From Aquabacter sp040049275 (GTDB taxonomy: Bacteria > Pseudomonadota > Alphaproteobacteria > Rhizobiales > Xanthobacteraceae), in the NCBI RefSeq assembly GCF_040049275.1, contig NZ_JBDZDT010000011.1, positions 62,001 through 126,000 on the forward strand: a stretch of DNA of 64,000 nt, given 5' to 3'. The notes below the pieces were generated by a model, which worked only from the letters and a program-made list of their open reading frames with translations, ran no database searches and was not told the origin of the DNA. Positions 26,500 to 34,106 of this stretch are shown here, in pieces. Within the stretch, counting starts at the first letter, position 1. Each line of letters starts with the position of its first letter. The position numbers were made by a program, and so were the translations under genes.

Positions 26500-27837
26500 T
26501 CAGGGTCGCGCTGGCCCGCGCGGGTCGATGATCTCGACTTCGGGAATGGGGACGATGAAGCGCCCGCCCCAGTCGGCGATATGCTTCATCTGCTCCATGA
26601 TCTCGGACTTCAGGTTCCAGGGCAGGATCAGCAGATAGTCCGGCTTCATCTCGTCGATCATTTCGACGGGGAGGATGGGGATGTGCATGCCGGGCGTGTA
26701 GAGCCCATGCTTGTAAGGGTTGCGGTCCACGGTGAAGTCGAGGAAATCGGTGCCGATGCCGCAATAATTGAGCAGGGTGTTGCCCTTGCCCGGCGCGCCG
26801 TAGCCGGCGATGCACTTGTTCTCGTTCTTCAGCGCAATCAAGGCGGAGAGCAGGTTCCTTTTGCTCTGCCGGACCCGCTCCCCGAACCGGGTATAGGCGA
26901 CGCGCCCCTCAAAGCCGGCATGGCGCTCGCGCTCCAGCACCATGTCCACACGCGGCGCGCGCGCATGGGCGCTGCTATCCGCATGGGTGAGATAGATCCG
27001 GAGCGACCCGCCATGGGTGGGAAGCTCCTCCACATCGAACACGTCGAGGCCGTGGTGCCGGACGACGCGCTGGGCGGTGAGCAGCGAGAAATAGGAGAAG
27101 TGCTCGTGGTAGATGGTGTCGAACTGGTTCTCCACCATCAGCCGTTCGAGGTGGGGGAATTCCAGCGTGACGACGCCCTCCGGCGCCAGGAGCCGCTTGA
27201 GGCCGGCGACGAAATCGTTGAGGTCCGGCACGTGCGCGAACACGTTGTTGCCGATGATGAGGTCTGCCGGGCGCCCCTCCGCGACGAGCTGCTGCGCGAG
27301 CTCCAGGCCGAAGAACTCCCCGACGATGGGAATGCCCTTCGCCCGCGCCGCGTCGGCCACATTCGCCGCCGGCTCGATGCCGAGCACGGGAATGCCCAGG
27401 GGCAGGAAGTGCTGGAGGAGGTAGCCGTCATTCGCCGCGATCTCCACCACCCTGCTGTTCTCGTGAAGGCCGAGCCGCCGGGCGATCATCTCGCAATAGA
27501 GCCGGGCGTGCTCCACCCAGGAGGGGGAGTAGGAGGAGAAATAGGCGTATTCGCAGAAGATCTCGGCCGGGCTCACATAATCCCGGAGCTGCACCAGCCG
27601 GCAGTCGGAGCACACCATCACATGGAGCGGAAAGTACGGCTCCATCTCATCCAGCCGGTCCACCTGCACGAAGCTCTGCACCAAAGGCGACATGCCGAGG
27701 TCCACGAATGTTTCGCTTAAGGGGGAGCCGCAATGGCGGCAATGACAGGTTCCGCCCGCGCGCGTGCCGGGGCCATTCGGGAACCCGATCTGAGAGACCT
27801 CATTCCGGATCGCGCCTTGAGGATCGAGCTTGTTCAC
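26500..27837 (-). CDS. SAM-dependent sugar C-methyltransferase-like protein
   Basis: This 445-residue protein has the three-part layout of TylCIII/NovU-type sugar C-methyltransferases. The N-terminal zinc-binding region has two CxxC pairs (C33-C36, C76-C79), the central SAM-binding domain starts VVEIAANDGYLLQ near 140, and the C-terminal domain has IAGYGAPGKGNTLLNYCG near 345-362. The family usually methylates C-3 of a 4-keto-deoxysugar. GTG 27837 is the start; no strong ribosome-binding site is visible. It heads the nucleotide-sugar set with the cytidylyltransferase 29 bp downstream, implying a branched-chain methylated sugar. Confidence 0.87.
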   Translation of the reverse strand: MNKLDPQGAIRNEVSQIGFPNGPGTRAGGTCHCRHCGSPLSETFVDLGMSPLVQSFVQVDRLDEMEPYFPLHVMVCSDCRLVQLRDYVSPAEIFCEYAYFSSYSPSWVEHARLYCEMIARRLGLHENSRVVEIAANDGYLLQHFLPLGIPVLGIEPAANVADAARAKGIPIVGEFFGLELAQQLVAEGRPADLIIGNNVFAHVPDLNDFVAGLKRLLAPEGVVTLEFPHLERLMVENQFDTIYHEHFSYFSLLTAQRVVRHHGLDVFDVEELPTHGGSLRIYLTHADSSAHARAPRVDMVLERERHAGFEGRVAYTRFGERVRQSKRNLLSALIALKNENKCIAGYGAPGKGNTLLNYCGIGTDFLDFTVDRNPYKHGLYTPGMHIPILPVEMIDEMKPDYLLILPWNLKSEIMEQMKHIADWGGRFIVPIPEVEIIDPRGPARP

Positions 27838-27849
27838 GGTGGATTTCCG

Positions 27850-27863
27850 GTGGACCTGAATTT
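27850..27863. promoter_or_regulatory. half-site GTGGACCTGAATTT upstream of the methyltransferase operon
   Basis: This 14-mer, 13 bp upstream of the methyltransferase start, is identical to the right half of the larger palindrome at 30077-30101. The shared sequence suggests one regulator may act at both places, but a single 14-base match between two intergenic regions is limited evidence. Confidence 0.35.
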
Positions 27864-27979
27864 GAAGTGTGAACCCGGGACGGATGCACCGCGAAGTACC
27901 GAAAACGGCCGTTTTTCGCGTGTGCGAGACGCGGCCTCCAAATCGGAGCGTAGGGGCATCAGCCGAATGGCTTGGCCTC

Positions 27980-29008
27980 CTATACGATCTGATAAGAAGC
28001 GGCCGGCAGACCGAACCGAACCGACAAGCTCCGGCTTACCCGCGCGAGCCGCAGGAACGGCCATTCGGCGACGGCACGCGCATAATCCTGCGGGGTCGGC
28101 AGGGCCGACGCCTTCGCCAGCCAGTCGAGATGCTGGTTCAGGAGCGTGAGCTGCCGGCGCGCCCGCCACAGCAGCAGATAGCGATAATAGAAGTGGAGGT
28201 GCCGCTTGCGGCACTTCAGATATTCAGCCTCGCTATCGAAAACCTTCGGGCCCCACCGGTCTATCAGTTGCAGCTCGGACCACATCTTCAGATGATTGGG
28301 CGTCGCCAGCGTGGACGTGACGGAATGCTCATGCAGGCGGGTGATCACCAGGGGCTCGTGCACATAGGCGTACCGGCTTTTGCAGAGCACGCGCATGGCC
28401 GCATCCATGTCGATGGAGAGAAGCCGGGTGCCGTGGAATTCCGTGTCGTAGAAGGCTTCCGGCATGGGGCCGGCCCGCTTGCGGTACAGGCAGTGCAGAT
28501 GCGGGAAGCCGTGGATGGCATTGAGCAGCGAGCCGCGCACGATGGCGCGCCCGTCGAACACGTCGCGGTCGCGCGGCAGTTCCGCGCCGAGAAGGGTTTC
28601 GTTCGCCCATTCCTGGCAGCCGATGATGTCGACGTCCTTATGCCGCTCGCCCATGGCCACCATCTTCTCGATGCCTTGCGAGAGGATGAGATCGTCCGCC
28701 GGCAGGATGCGGAAATAGGCCGCCCTGCGCGGCACGAGGCGCAGCACCGCGTTCCAATTGTCGAGCATGGACAAGGTTTTTGCATTGCGCGCGACCATCA
28801 GTGGAACACGGCCGTCGGCAAAGCGCGCGATGATGTCGGGGGTCGCATCGGTGCTCGCATTGTCGAGCACGCAATGCACGATGTTGGGATAGGTCTGCGC
28901 CTGGACGCAGGCCATGGTCTCGGCGAGGAAAGGCGCGCCGTTATAGACCGGCGTCGCGATTACCACGAGGGGCCAGCCCGCCTCGCCTTGCGAAGATTGA
29001 GCCACCAT
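27980..29008 (-). CDS. glycosyltransferase family 2
   Basis: This 342-residue GT-A enzyme has the family 2 opening VVIATPVYNGAPFLAETM near 16-33, the D-N-A-S-T motif near 51-55 and the acidic PADDLIL near 100-106 in the DxD position. The C-terminal part is basic and has no clear transmembrane helix. ATG 29008 is preferred because GGAGG lies 8 nt upstream; ATG 29029 has none. It lies between the methyltransferase gene and the LuxR regulator on the same strand. Donor and acceptor sugars are unknown. Confidence 0.87.
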   Translation of the reverse strand: MVAQSSQGEAGWPLVVIATPVYNGAPFLAETMACVQAQTYPNIVHCVLDNASTDATPDIIARFADGRVPLMVARNAKTLSMLDNWNAVLRLVPRRAAYFRILPADDLILSQGIEKMVAMGERHKDVDIIGCQEWANETLLGAELPRDRDVFDGRAIVRGSLLNAIHGFPHLHCLYRKRAGPMPEAFYDTEFHGTRLLSIDMDAAMRVLCKSRYAYVHEPLVITRLHEHSVTSTLATPNHLKMWSELQLIDRWGPKVFDSEAEYLKCRKRHLHFYYRYLLLWRARRQLTLLNQHLDWLAKASALPTPQDYARAVAEWPFLRLARVSRSLSVRFGLPAASYQIV

Positions 29009-29092
29009 GGGCCGGGCCTCCAGCTTCATAGGTCTGCCAGGACGGTCCCAGCCCCCGCGGACAGAGGACCACGATCCGCTGCCGCACCGGCT

Positions 29093-29869
29093 TTACTTGT
29101 CTTCTGAGAACAGGCGATTGGACAGCAAAGCCGCCTCGGTGCGGTTCTTCGCCTTCAGCTTCTTCATGATGTTGCGGACATGCACCTTCACCGTGCTCTC
29201 GCACATGTTCAGCTCATAGGCGATGAGCTTGTTGGGCATGCCCTTGCGCAGCGCCTTGGCCACGGAGAGCTGGCGGGCGGAGAGCGAGAACGTGTCTTCC
29301 ACCTCTGAGACGATCTTCGTCCCGTTGAAGCTTGCCATGGCCACGAGGCTGGATGCGGGCACGAAAATCCCGCCCACAATGACCAGATGGAGGATCTGCA
29401 CCGCCACCTCCAGTGAGACACTGGTGGGGATGTAGGCGCGCGCACCGCTTTCAAGTGCCTTGAGGATGCGCTCCGGCTCCTCGCGGTCCGACATGACCGC
29501 GAACATTACGGGCGGCTCGAGGGCCTGAAGCTCGGTGAGGCCTTGCTCGGCGGCGGCAAGCGCAGCGTCCGACCCCTCCCCGCTGGGCATGCACAGAAGG
29601 ACGATGGCCGCATCGGAGCGGTCCGGCGCGTCCTGCCAGTCGGCAACGCTGTGATAGATTCTAAAGATGCTCTCCCGGTCCAACGACCGCAGTGCAGCAA
29701 GCAGGCACTGGCTGAACAGGACGCGGGGTTCGATGACCGCGACCACCGGAGATTTCTGCAAGCTTCGATCAAGCTCATCGCATGCGGCTGGAAAGCTGAT
29801 GCATCCATCTTGGGGAGGCATAGCCATTCGCCGCGCTTCGGATATCCCATTGACATGTGCTGTAGCCAT
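29093..29869 (-). CDS. LuxR/NarL-family regulator with degenerate receiver domain
   Basis: This 258-residue regulator has an N-terminal receiver-like domain (about 40-165) and a C-terminal LuxR helix-turn-helix (about 195-250; LSARQLSVAKALRKGMPNKL, STVKVHVRNIMKKLKAKNRT). The receiver lacks the phospho-acceptor aspartate: the VLLD position reads VLLC (Cys about 93). The conserved lysine region reads YIPTS. It is therefore unlikely to be switched by normal phosphorylation. ATG 29869 has AAGGTGG 5 nt upstream. It sits at the centre of the polysaccharide locus behind a long AT-rich upstream region and is the obvious local regulator (inference). Confidence 0.87.
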   Translation of the reverse strand: MATAHVNGISEARRMAMPPQDGCISFPAACDELDRSLQKSPVVAVIEPRVLFSQCLLAALRSLDRESIFRIYHSVADWQDAPDRSDAAIVLLCMPSGEGSDAALAAAEQGLTELQALEPPVMFAVMSDREEPERILKALESGARAYIPTSVSLEVAVQILHLVIVGGIFVPASSLVAMASFNGTKIVSEVEDTFSLSARQLSVAKALRKGMPNKLIAYELNMCESTVKVHVRNIMKKLKAKNRTEAALLSNRLFSEDK

Positions 29870-30071
29870 GGTCGCCACCTTCGAAGCGCTGACGGTTTCG
29901 GATGCGCGCGCAATCCAATATAGGTGAGATGGACGCCGGCGCACATACACCCAAAGGATGTAGATCAGATCAAATAAGCCAATTTCGAGTAGTTATCCTC
30001 CTGGATGTACCTGAAAATACAAGGGTAATTATCAGAGATCATGAAAACAAAAATCAAATCCTGGAAAATAT

Positions 30072-30101
30072 ATTATAATTCAGGCCACGTGGACCTGAAT
30101 T
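30072..30101 (-). promoter_or_regulatory. palindrome plus TATAAT upstream of the LuxR-type regulator
   Basis: AATTCAGG (30077-30084) and CCTGAATT (30094-30101) flank CCACGTGGA, making a near-perfect 25-bp dyad. On the minus strand a TATAAT -10-like hexamer occupies 30077-30072, immediately beside it. No good -35 box lies at the right distance; the dyad covers that position. This fits an activator-dependent promoter reading toward the regulator gene, with a 5' leader of about 200 nt. Confidence 0.4.
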
Positions 30102-30288
30102 TCATTCAAGATACTGCATGCAATCGAGCAAAGCGAGAACGCGGCGCCGAGCGCTTTCGTGCACCGCACAAGTTCGGGGAGAACCACACTGCACTGCGAA
30201 ATGCAAATAAAATCTACAGGATATTGGCTTTATTTACTCTTATATTTGTAATTAAGACCCATTTCTGGATCAGAAACGGAGGAAATAT

Positions 30289-30330
30289 ATGAAAGATTGT
30301 CTATATTTTCTTTCTCACTATATAGATTAA
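30289..30330 (+). CDS. possible 13-codon leader peptide ORF
   Basis: ATG at 30289 follows a strong GGAGG (30278-30282) with 6-nt spacing and encodes MKDCLYFLSHYID before TAA. A terminator-like hairpin begins 12 bp after the stop. Together they resemble a translated leader followed by an attenuator. The next clear plus-strand gene is the Wzz-like gene 860 bp away, so the regulated target is uncertain. Chance occurrence in AT-rich DNA is a real alternative. Confidence 0.3.
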   Translation: MKDCLYFLSHYID

Positions 30331-30341
30331 TAGATCAATAC

Positions 30342-30367
30342 CCCGCGATTTGAGAAGCGGGTTTTTT
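30342..30367 (+). terminator. Rho-independent terminator-like hairpin
   Basis: CCCGC (30342-30346) pairs with GCGGG (30357-30361) across a 10-nt loop and is followed directly by six T residues (30362-30367). The stem is short but all G-C. It would end plus-strand transcripts coming from the AT-rich island. Confidence 0.5.
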
Positions 30368-31192
30368 ACAGACAAGCTTCGAAATTACTGAGAATCTATA
30401 CGATGCATGAATTGTGTTTCACGTCTTCGTGTCACAAGCGTTACTCTACGTCATAATTGCTGCCCCGTTCCAGGCCAATGGAACCCTGGAACGTGGCGGG
30501 ATTCATGTGGTGCGGGGGCATCTCTGACCTCGGAAAACATATGATCCGGGCCTGTTTTCCCGCACGCGCCGGCGACGTGTGCGGTGCCGTTCAAAACGCG
30601 GCGCTCGAAGTACAAACACCATGTTTCGCGCCCGCATTCCTCGCTAAACCCGCTTGGGCGAACACAGGCGAAGCATCAAGCCGATAAAATGCCGCCGACA
30701 CGGTCTTCAGGGGACGACTACCCAGAAAGGCGTACCCATGACCATCGGTATGAGGGATCCAGGATCCCGTCCGGTGGATCCGCCCTTACGCCCCGCACGG
30801 CCAAGCCTTGTCCAGCGGGCCGGCGGAAACTGACAACCATCGGCGTGAATATGCAAGCGCCTCTTAAGGCCAGCATTCGCCGCAAAAGGCCATGGTCCGG
30901 ACCGCCGGCATCACCGGCCCGCATGATGGCCGCAATGTCGCGACACCGCCTCCCTTTGGAGACGTTGCACCGGCGCCCCCTTCCATTACCCTTCCACCAT
31001 CATGTTCCCGGTGAAGGCTGCCATGTCCCTGTCTTCCTTCACCGGAGCACGAACGCACATCGACGCGTCGGAGGTGCGCATGAGCCATTCCCGTCTCGGG
31101 AGAACCGCATCACGCAAGGCCGGCTCGCCCGACAGGGCTGAACGCCGTTCACCACCGCACGCCTGATCGGGAGCGATCTCGCAGGCTCACCT

Positions 31193-33082
31193 GTGAGCTC
31201 GCTTATGTTCATGTCGCTGACGCTGCCGACCAATCGAACCACCGGCCTCGGCCCCGGAGATCCGCGGCTCAATCTCGAGGATGGCAAGCGGTTCCTGAGC
31301 GCGTCGGAAATCTCCGCCTTCCTGCGCCGCCATGCGTATTTGATCCTCATCCCCATGGCCGCGGCCCTGGTTCTTGCGGTGATCTATGTGGAGTTCGCGA
31401 CGCCAATCTACACCGCGCGGGCGCAGCTCATCATCGATCCGAGAATTCCCGAGCAGCTCCGTGTCCAGACGGGAGACCAGGTGGCGTCCCTCGACACCGC
31501 GCAGGTGGAGAGCCAGATCGCCGTCCTGCGCTCCGAGCGCATCGCCACCATGGTCATCGACAAGCTCGGCCTGATGGATGCCCCCGATTTCCAGCCGCGC
31601 TCCTCGCTTCTCGGCTGGCTCATGGGCCTGTTCCATACCGAGAAGGCCCCCGGTCCATTGTCGAAACTGGAGAAGGAGCGGCGCACCATAGAGACCTTCG
31701 CCGAGGGCCTCGATGCGCGGCGGGCCGGCCTGTCCTACGCCATGGATGTCTCGTTCAGCTCGCCGAACCCCGTGCGGGCAGCCGAAATCGCCAATGCCAC
31801 GGCCGAAGCCTATATCCAGGACCAGCTTGCGGCGCGCTCCCAGGCCGCGCGGGTGGGCGGAGACTGGCTGGAGCAGCGCACCCTCGAACTCCGCACCCAG
31901 ATGAATGCCGCCGCACGCGCGGTGCAGGAGTTCAAGGCCGGCCACGATTACCGCATCCTCAAGCGCCCCACGGAGGCGCAGGCGGCAACGGGAGCGCCCT
32001 CCCCGGCCCTGCCGCGCAACACCCTCGAAGAGCTGGAAACCACAGCCTACATCTATCGCCGTGTCTATGAGAGCTTCCTGCAAGGCTTCACGGAGGCGGT
32101 GCAGCGCCAGTCCTTCCCGGTCTCGGACGCACGCATCCTCACCCCCGCGACCGCGCCGCTGGCGCCGAGTGAGCCGCGCAGCAAGCTCGTCCTCGCCCTC
32201 GGCGCCCTGCTGGGCACCATGGTGGGCTTCAGCCTCGCCCTCGCCCGCCACCATCTCGACCGCAGCGTGCGCGGGCCGCATCAGCTCCGTGCCGAGCTTG
32301 GAATCGAATGCCTGGGCCAGCTGCCCGTCCTGCCGGGGGTGCCCGGGCTTGATCCGCCGCGCCGTGCGCTCTCCGGGCCGTCCCGCGAGACCACGCCCAC
32401 CGCGCCCGCCGCCATGGTGACGGCGCACCAGCCGCCGCCCGAGGGCCATCATTATTTCGACGAGGTGCTGAAGCCCGTCACGTCGCGGTTCCGCGACGAA
32501 CTGCTCGGCGTGAAGACCCTGATCGAGATCTATGGGCGGTCGAGCCCGCTGCATTGCTTCGGCGTGACCTCGGTGAATGCCGGCGAAGGCAAGAGCACCA
32601 TCGCCAGCAATCTCGCCACCCTGTTCGCCGCATCCGGCCAGCGGGTGCTGATCGTGGACGCGAACCTGCGCAGCCGCTCCTTGACGAAGAAGGTGTCACC
32701 CAATGCGCCCTTGGGCCTGTCCGAAGTGCTCCGGGGCCTCGCCCCCCTTGGCCAGGCGGTGGTGCCTGTGGCGCGCGGAAGGGTGGACCTGCTGCCGGCG
32801 GCGGGAGCGGAATCCAGCATAGGCGGCAATGAGGTGGTCAGCTCCGACGCCGTGCACCTGCTGCTGCTGGAAGCCGTGCAGGCCTATGACATCGTCATCG
32901 TCGACCTTCCGCCCCTGATGCCCATGGATGCCGCACTGACACTGAGCGCGATCCTCGACGGGGTGGTCATCGCGGTTCAGTCGGGAGCGACCTCCATCGA
33001 CGCCCTCGGAGAGGCTGTCCATTGGCTGGGAGCGGCGCGGGCGAAGATTCTGGGCGCCGTGATCACCAAGGCGGAAGCGTAG
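31193..33082 (+). CDS. polysaccharide co-polymerase with tyrosine-kinase-like domain (Wzz/GumC/ExoP type)
   Basis: This 629-residue inner-membrane protein has a first TM helix near 50-68 (LILIPMAAALVLAVIYVEFA), a periplasmic part with helical segments to about 330, a second TM near 335-355 and a cytoplasmic ATPase domain. The kinase-type Walker A (VNAGEGKST) is near 461-469, the A-prime motif VLIVDANLR near 486-494 and Walker B IVIVDLPP near 568-575. The A-prime aspartate pair reads D-x-N, and no tyrosine cluster is seen at the C-terminus (ends KAEA). GTG 31193, ATG 31205 and ATG 31211 are possible starts; a GCTCAC/GTGAGC dyad overlaps the first. It should control chain length in the Wzy pathway. 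Confidence 0.88.
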   Translation: MSSLMFMSLTLPTNRTTGLGPGDPRLNLEDGKRFLSASEISAFLRRHAYLILIPMAAALVLAVIYVEFATPIYTARAQLIIDPRIPEQLRVQTGDQVASLDTAQVESQIAVLRSERIATMVIDKLGLMDAPDFQPRSSLLGWLMGLFHTEKAPGPLSKLEKERRTIETFAEGLDARRAGLSYAMDVSFSSPNPVRAAEIANATAEAYIQDQLAARSQAARVGGDWLEQRTLELRTQMNAAARAVQEFKAGHDYRILKRPTEAQAATGAPSPALPRNTLEELETTAYIYRRVYESFLQGFTEAVQRQSFPVSDARILTPATAPLAPSEPRSKLVLALGALLGTMVGFSLALARHHLDRSVRGPHQLRAELGIECLGQLPVLPGVPGLDPPRRALSGPSRETTPTAPAAMVTAHQPPPEGHHYFDEVLKPVTSRFRDELLGVKTLIEIYGRSSPLHCFGVTSVNAGEGKSTIASNLATLFAASGQRVLIVDANLRSRSLTKKVSPNAPLGLSEVLRGLAPLGQAVVPVARGRVDLLPAAGAESSIGGNEVVSSDAVHLLLLEAVQAYDIVIVDLPPLMPMDAALTLSAILDGVVIAVQSGATSIDALGEAVHWLGAARAKILGAVITKAEA

Positions 33083-33213
33083 GGCGGATCGACGTTCACT
33101 CGTCTCTGGATCGCCTCAAAGAACCACCGTCATGGCTGTAAAGAGCGAGGATCGTTCGCCATTCTAAGTATCGATCCACCCAGGGTCATCCGGCCGCGCC
33201 GAAAGCCTGCCTC

Positions 33214-34017
33214 TCAACCCGGAACCACACCCCGACAGGCCCAGGCCACGGCCGCGAAGGAGCGGGGGCCGTCAGGCTGCTCGGCCTCGTAGGCGGCCCG
33301 CACCGCCGCCTCGGCCTTGGCCCGGCGCGCCGGATCGAGCCCCGCCGCATACTTGCCCAGTGGCCCCTCGCCGGCGGCGATCGGCTCCCAATAGTCGGCA
33401 AAGTTCTCGTACTCCATGCGGATCAGGAGCGAGGTCTGCTCCACCTCCGCAAGGCCCTGCGCGAGGAAGCTCTGCCGCATCTCGCCCGGCCGCATCATGG
33501 GCTGGAAGCAGTACTGGCTGCGCACCCGCCGAGCCTCCTCATCCTGCGCGGCAACCGTGTCCAGCATCATGCGCATGTTGGACATCCCGCCGAGATGGTC
33601 CCACACCGCCGCCGCGACCACGCCGCCGGGTCGCACCACGCGGCGCATCTCGGCCACCGCCTTGTCGGCGTCGGGCACAAAATGGAGGACGAGCAGCGCC
33701 AGAGCGCGATCGAACCGGCCATCGGGGAACGGGATGGCGCAGGCATCACCCTGCTGAATGGTGATGCGCGGATCGGTGTTTCGCCTCTGCGCCTCCTCGA
33801 CGAAGACCGGCGAATAGTCGATGGCCGCGACCTCGTCCACCTCGGCCGCCTGGGGCAGCGCAAAGGTCAGGCTGCCCGTGCCGCACCCGACATCGAGCAC
33901 CCGGTCGCCATCCGCCACGCCGGCAAAATCGAGGAACGGCCCCGCCAGCATCTGGCTCCAGCGGCCCATGAGCCGGTCGTATCCGGCAGCGCTGCGGACG
34001 GTGAAGTTCGACGGCAT
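33214..34017 (-). CDS. class I SAM-dependent methyltransferase (UbiE-like)
   Basis: This 267-residue soluble methyltransferase has motif I VLDVGCGTGSLTF near 44-56, the acidic AAIDYSP near 66-72 and LALLVLHFVPDADKAVAEMR followed by RPGG near 110-135. ATG 34017 has GAGGGG about 6 nt upstream, better supported than an earlier in-frame start at 34059. It is downstream of the ExoF-like gene on the same strand with an 89-bp gap. Substrates cannot be deduced; a role in glycan modification is possible but unproven. Confidence 0.85.
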   Translation of the reverse strand: MPSNFTVRSAAGYDRLMGRWSQMLAGPFLDFAGVADGDRVLDVGCGTGSLTFALPQAAEVDEVAAIDYSPVFVEEAQRRNTDPRITIQQGDACAIPFPDGRFDRALALLVLHFVPDADKAVAEMRRVVRPGGVVAAAVWDHLGGMSNMRMMLDTVAAQDEEARRVRSQYCFQPMMRPGEMRQSFLAQGLAEVEQTSLLIRMEYENFADYWEPIAAGEGPLGKYAAGLDPARRAKAEAAVRAAYEAEQPDGPRSFAAVAWACRGVVPG

Positions 34018-34106
34018 GACGATCCCCTCTTCTGCAGCAGCGCATGCGCGCTCCTGCATGCGGGCCTCCCGCCGGCAGTCAGCTTATCAAGAATCCGGCG
34101 GCCCGC

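Larger units (their letters stand above)
29870..31192. other. 1.3-kb noncoding interval with AT-rich island
   Basis: From about 29,930 to 30,470 the DNA is strikingly AT-rich compared with its neighbours; from about 30,470 to 31,190 the composition returns to high GC. The island holds a palindrome with an overlapping TATAAT, a possible leader ORF and a terminator, listed separately. No convincing protein gene was found in the rest: open frames at 30457-30687 and 30584-31141 lack recognisable domains. The last 100 bp should contain the control region of the Wzz-like gene. Confidence 0.6.

Noticed and set aside
30041..30292. An 83-codon plus-strand frame whose stop overlaps the mini-ORF start
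   Set aside because: No good ribosome-binding site, no domain, low complexity in an AT-rich region, and it runs across the palindrome; kept only as context for the mini-ORF.
30457..31141. Open frames of 76 and 185 codons in the GC-rich part of the gap before the Wzz-like gene
   Set aside because: No recognisable motif, poor starts and proline/arginine/serine-rich shadow-like composition.
31185..31198. GCTCAC-CT-GTGAGC dyad over the possible GTG start of the Wzz-like gene
   Set aside because: It could hide the start codon in RNA, but the true start is uncertain and a 6-bp stem is weak evidence, so it is only mentioned in the gene entry.
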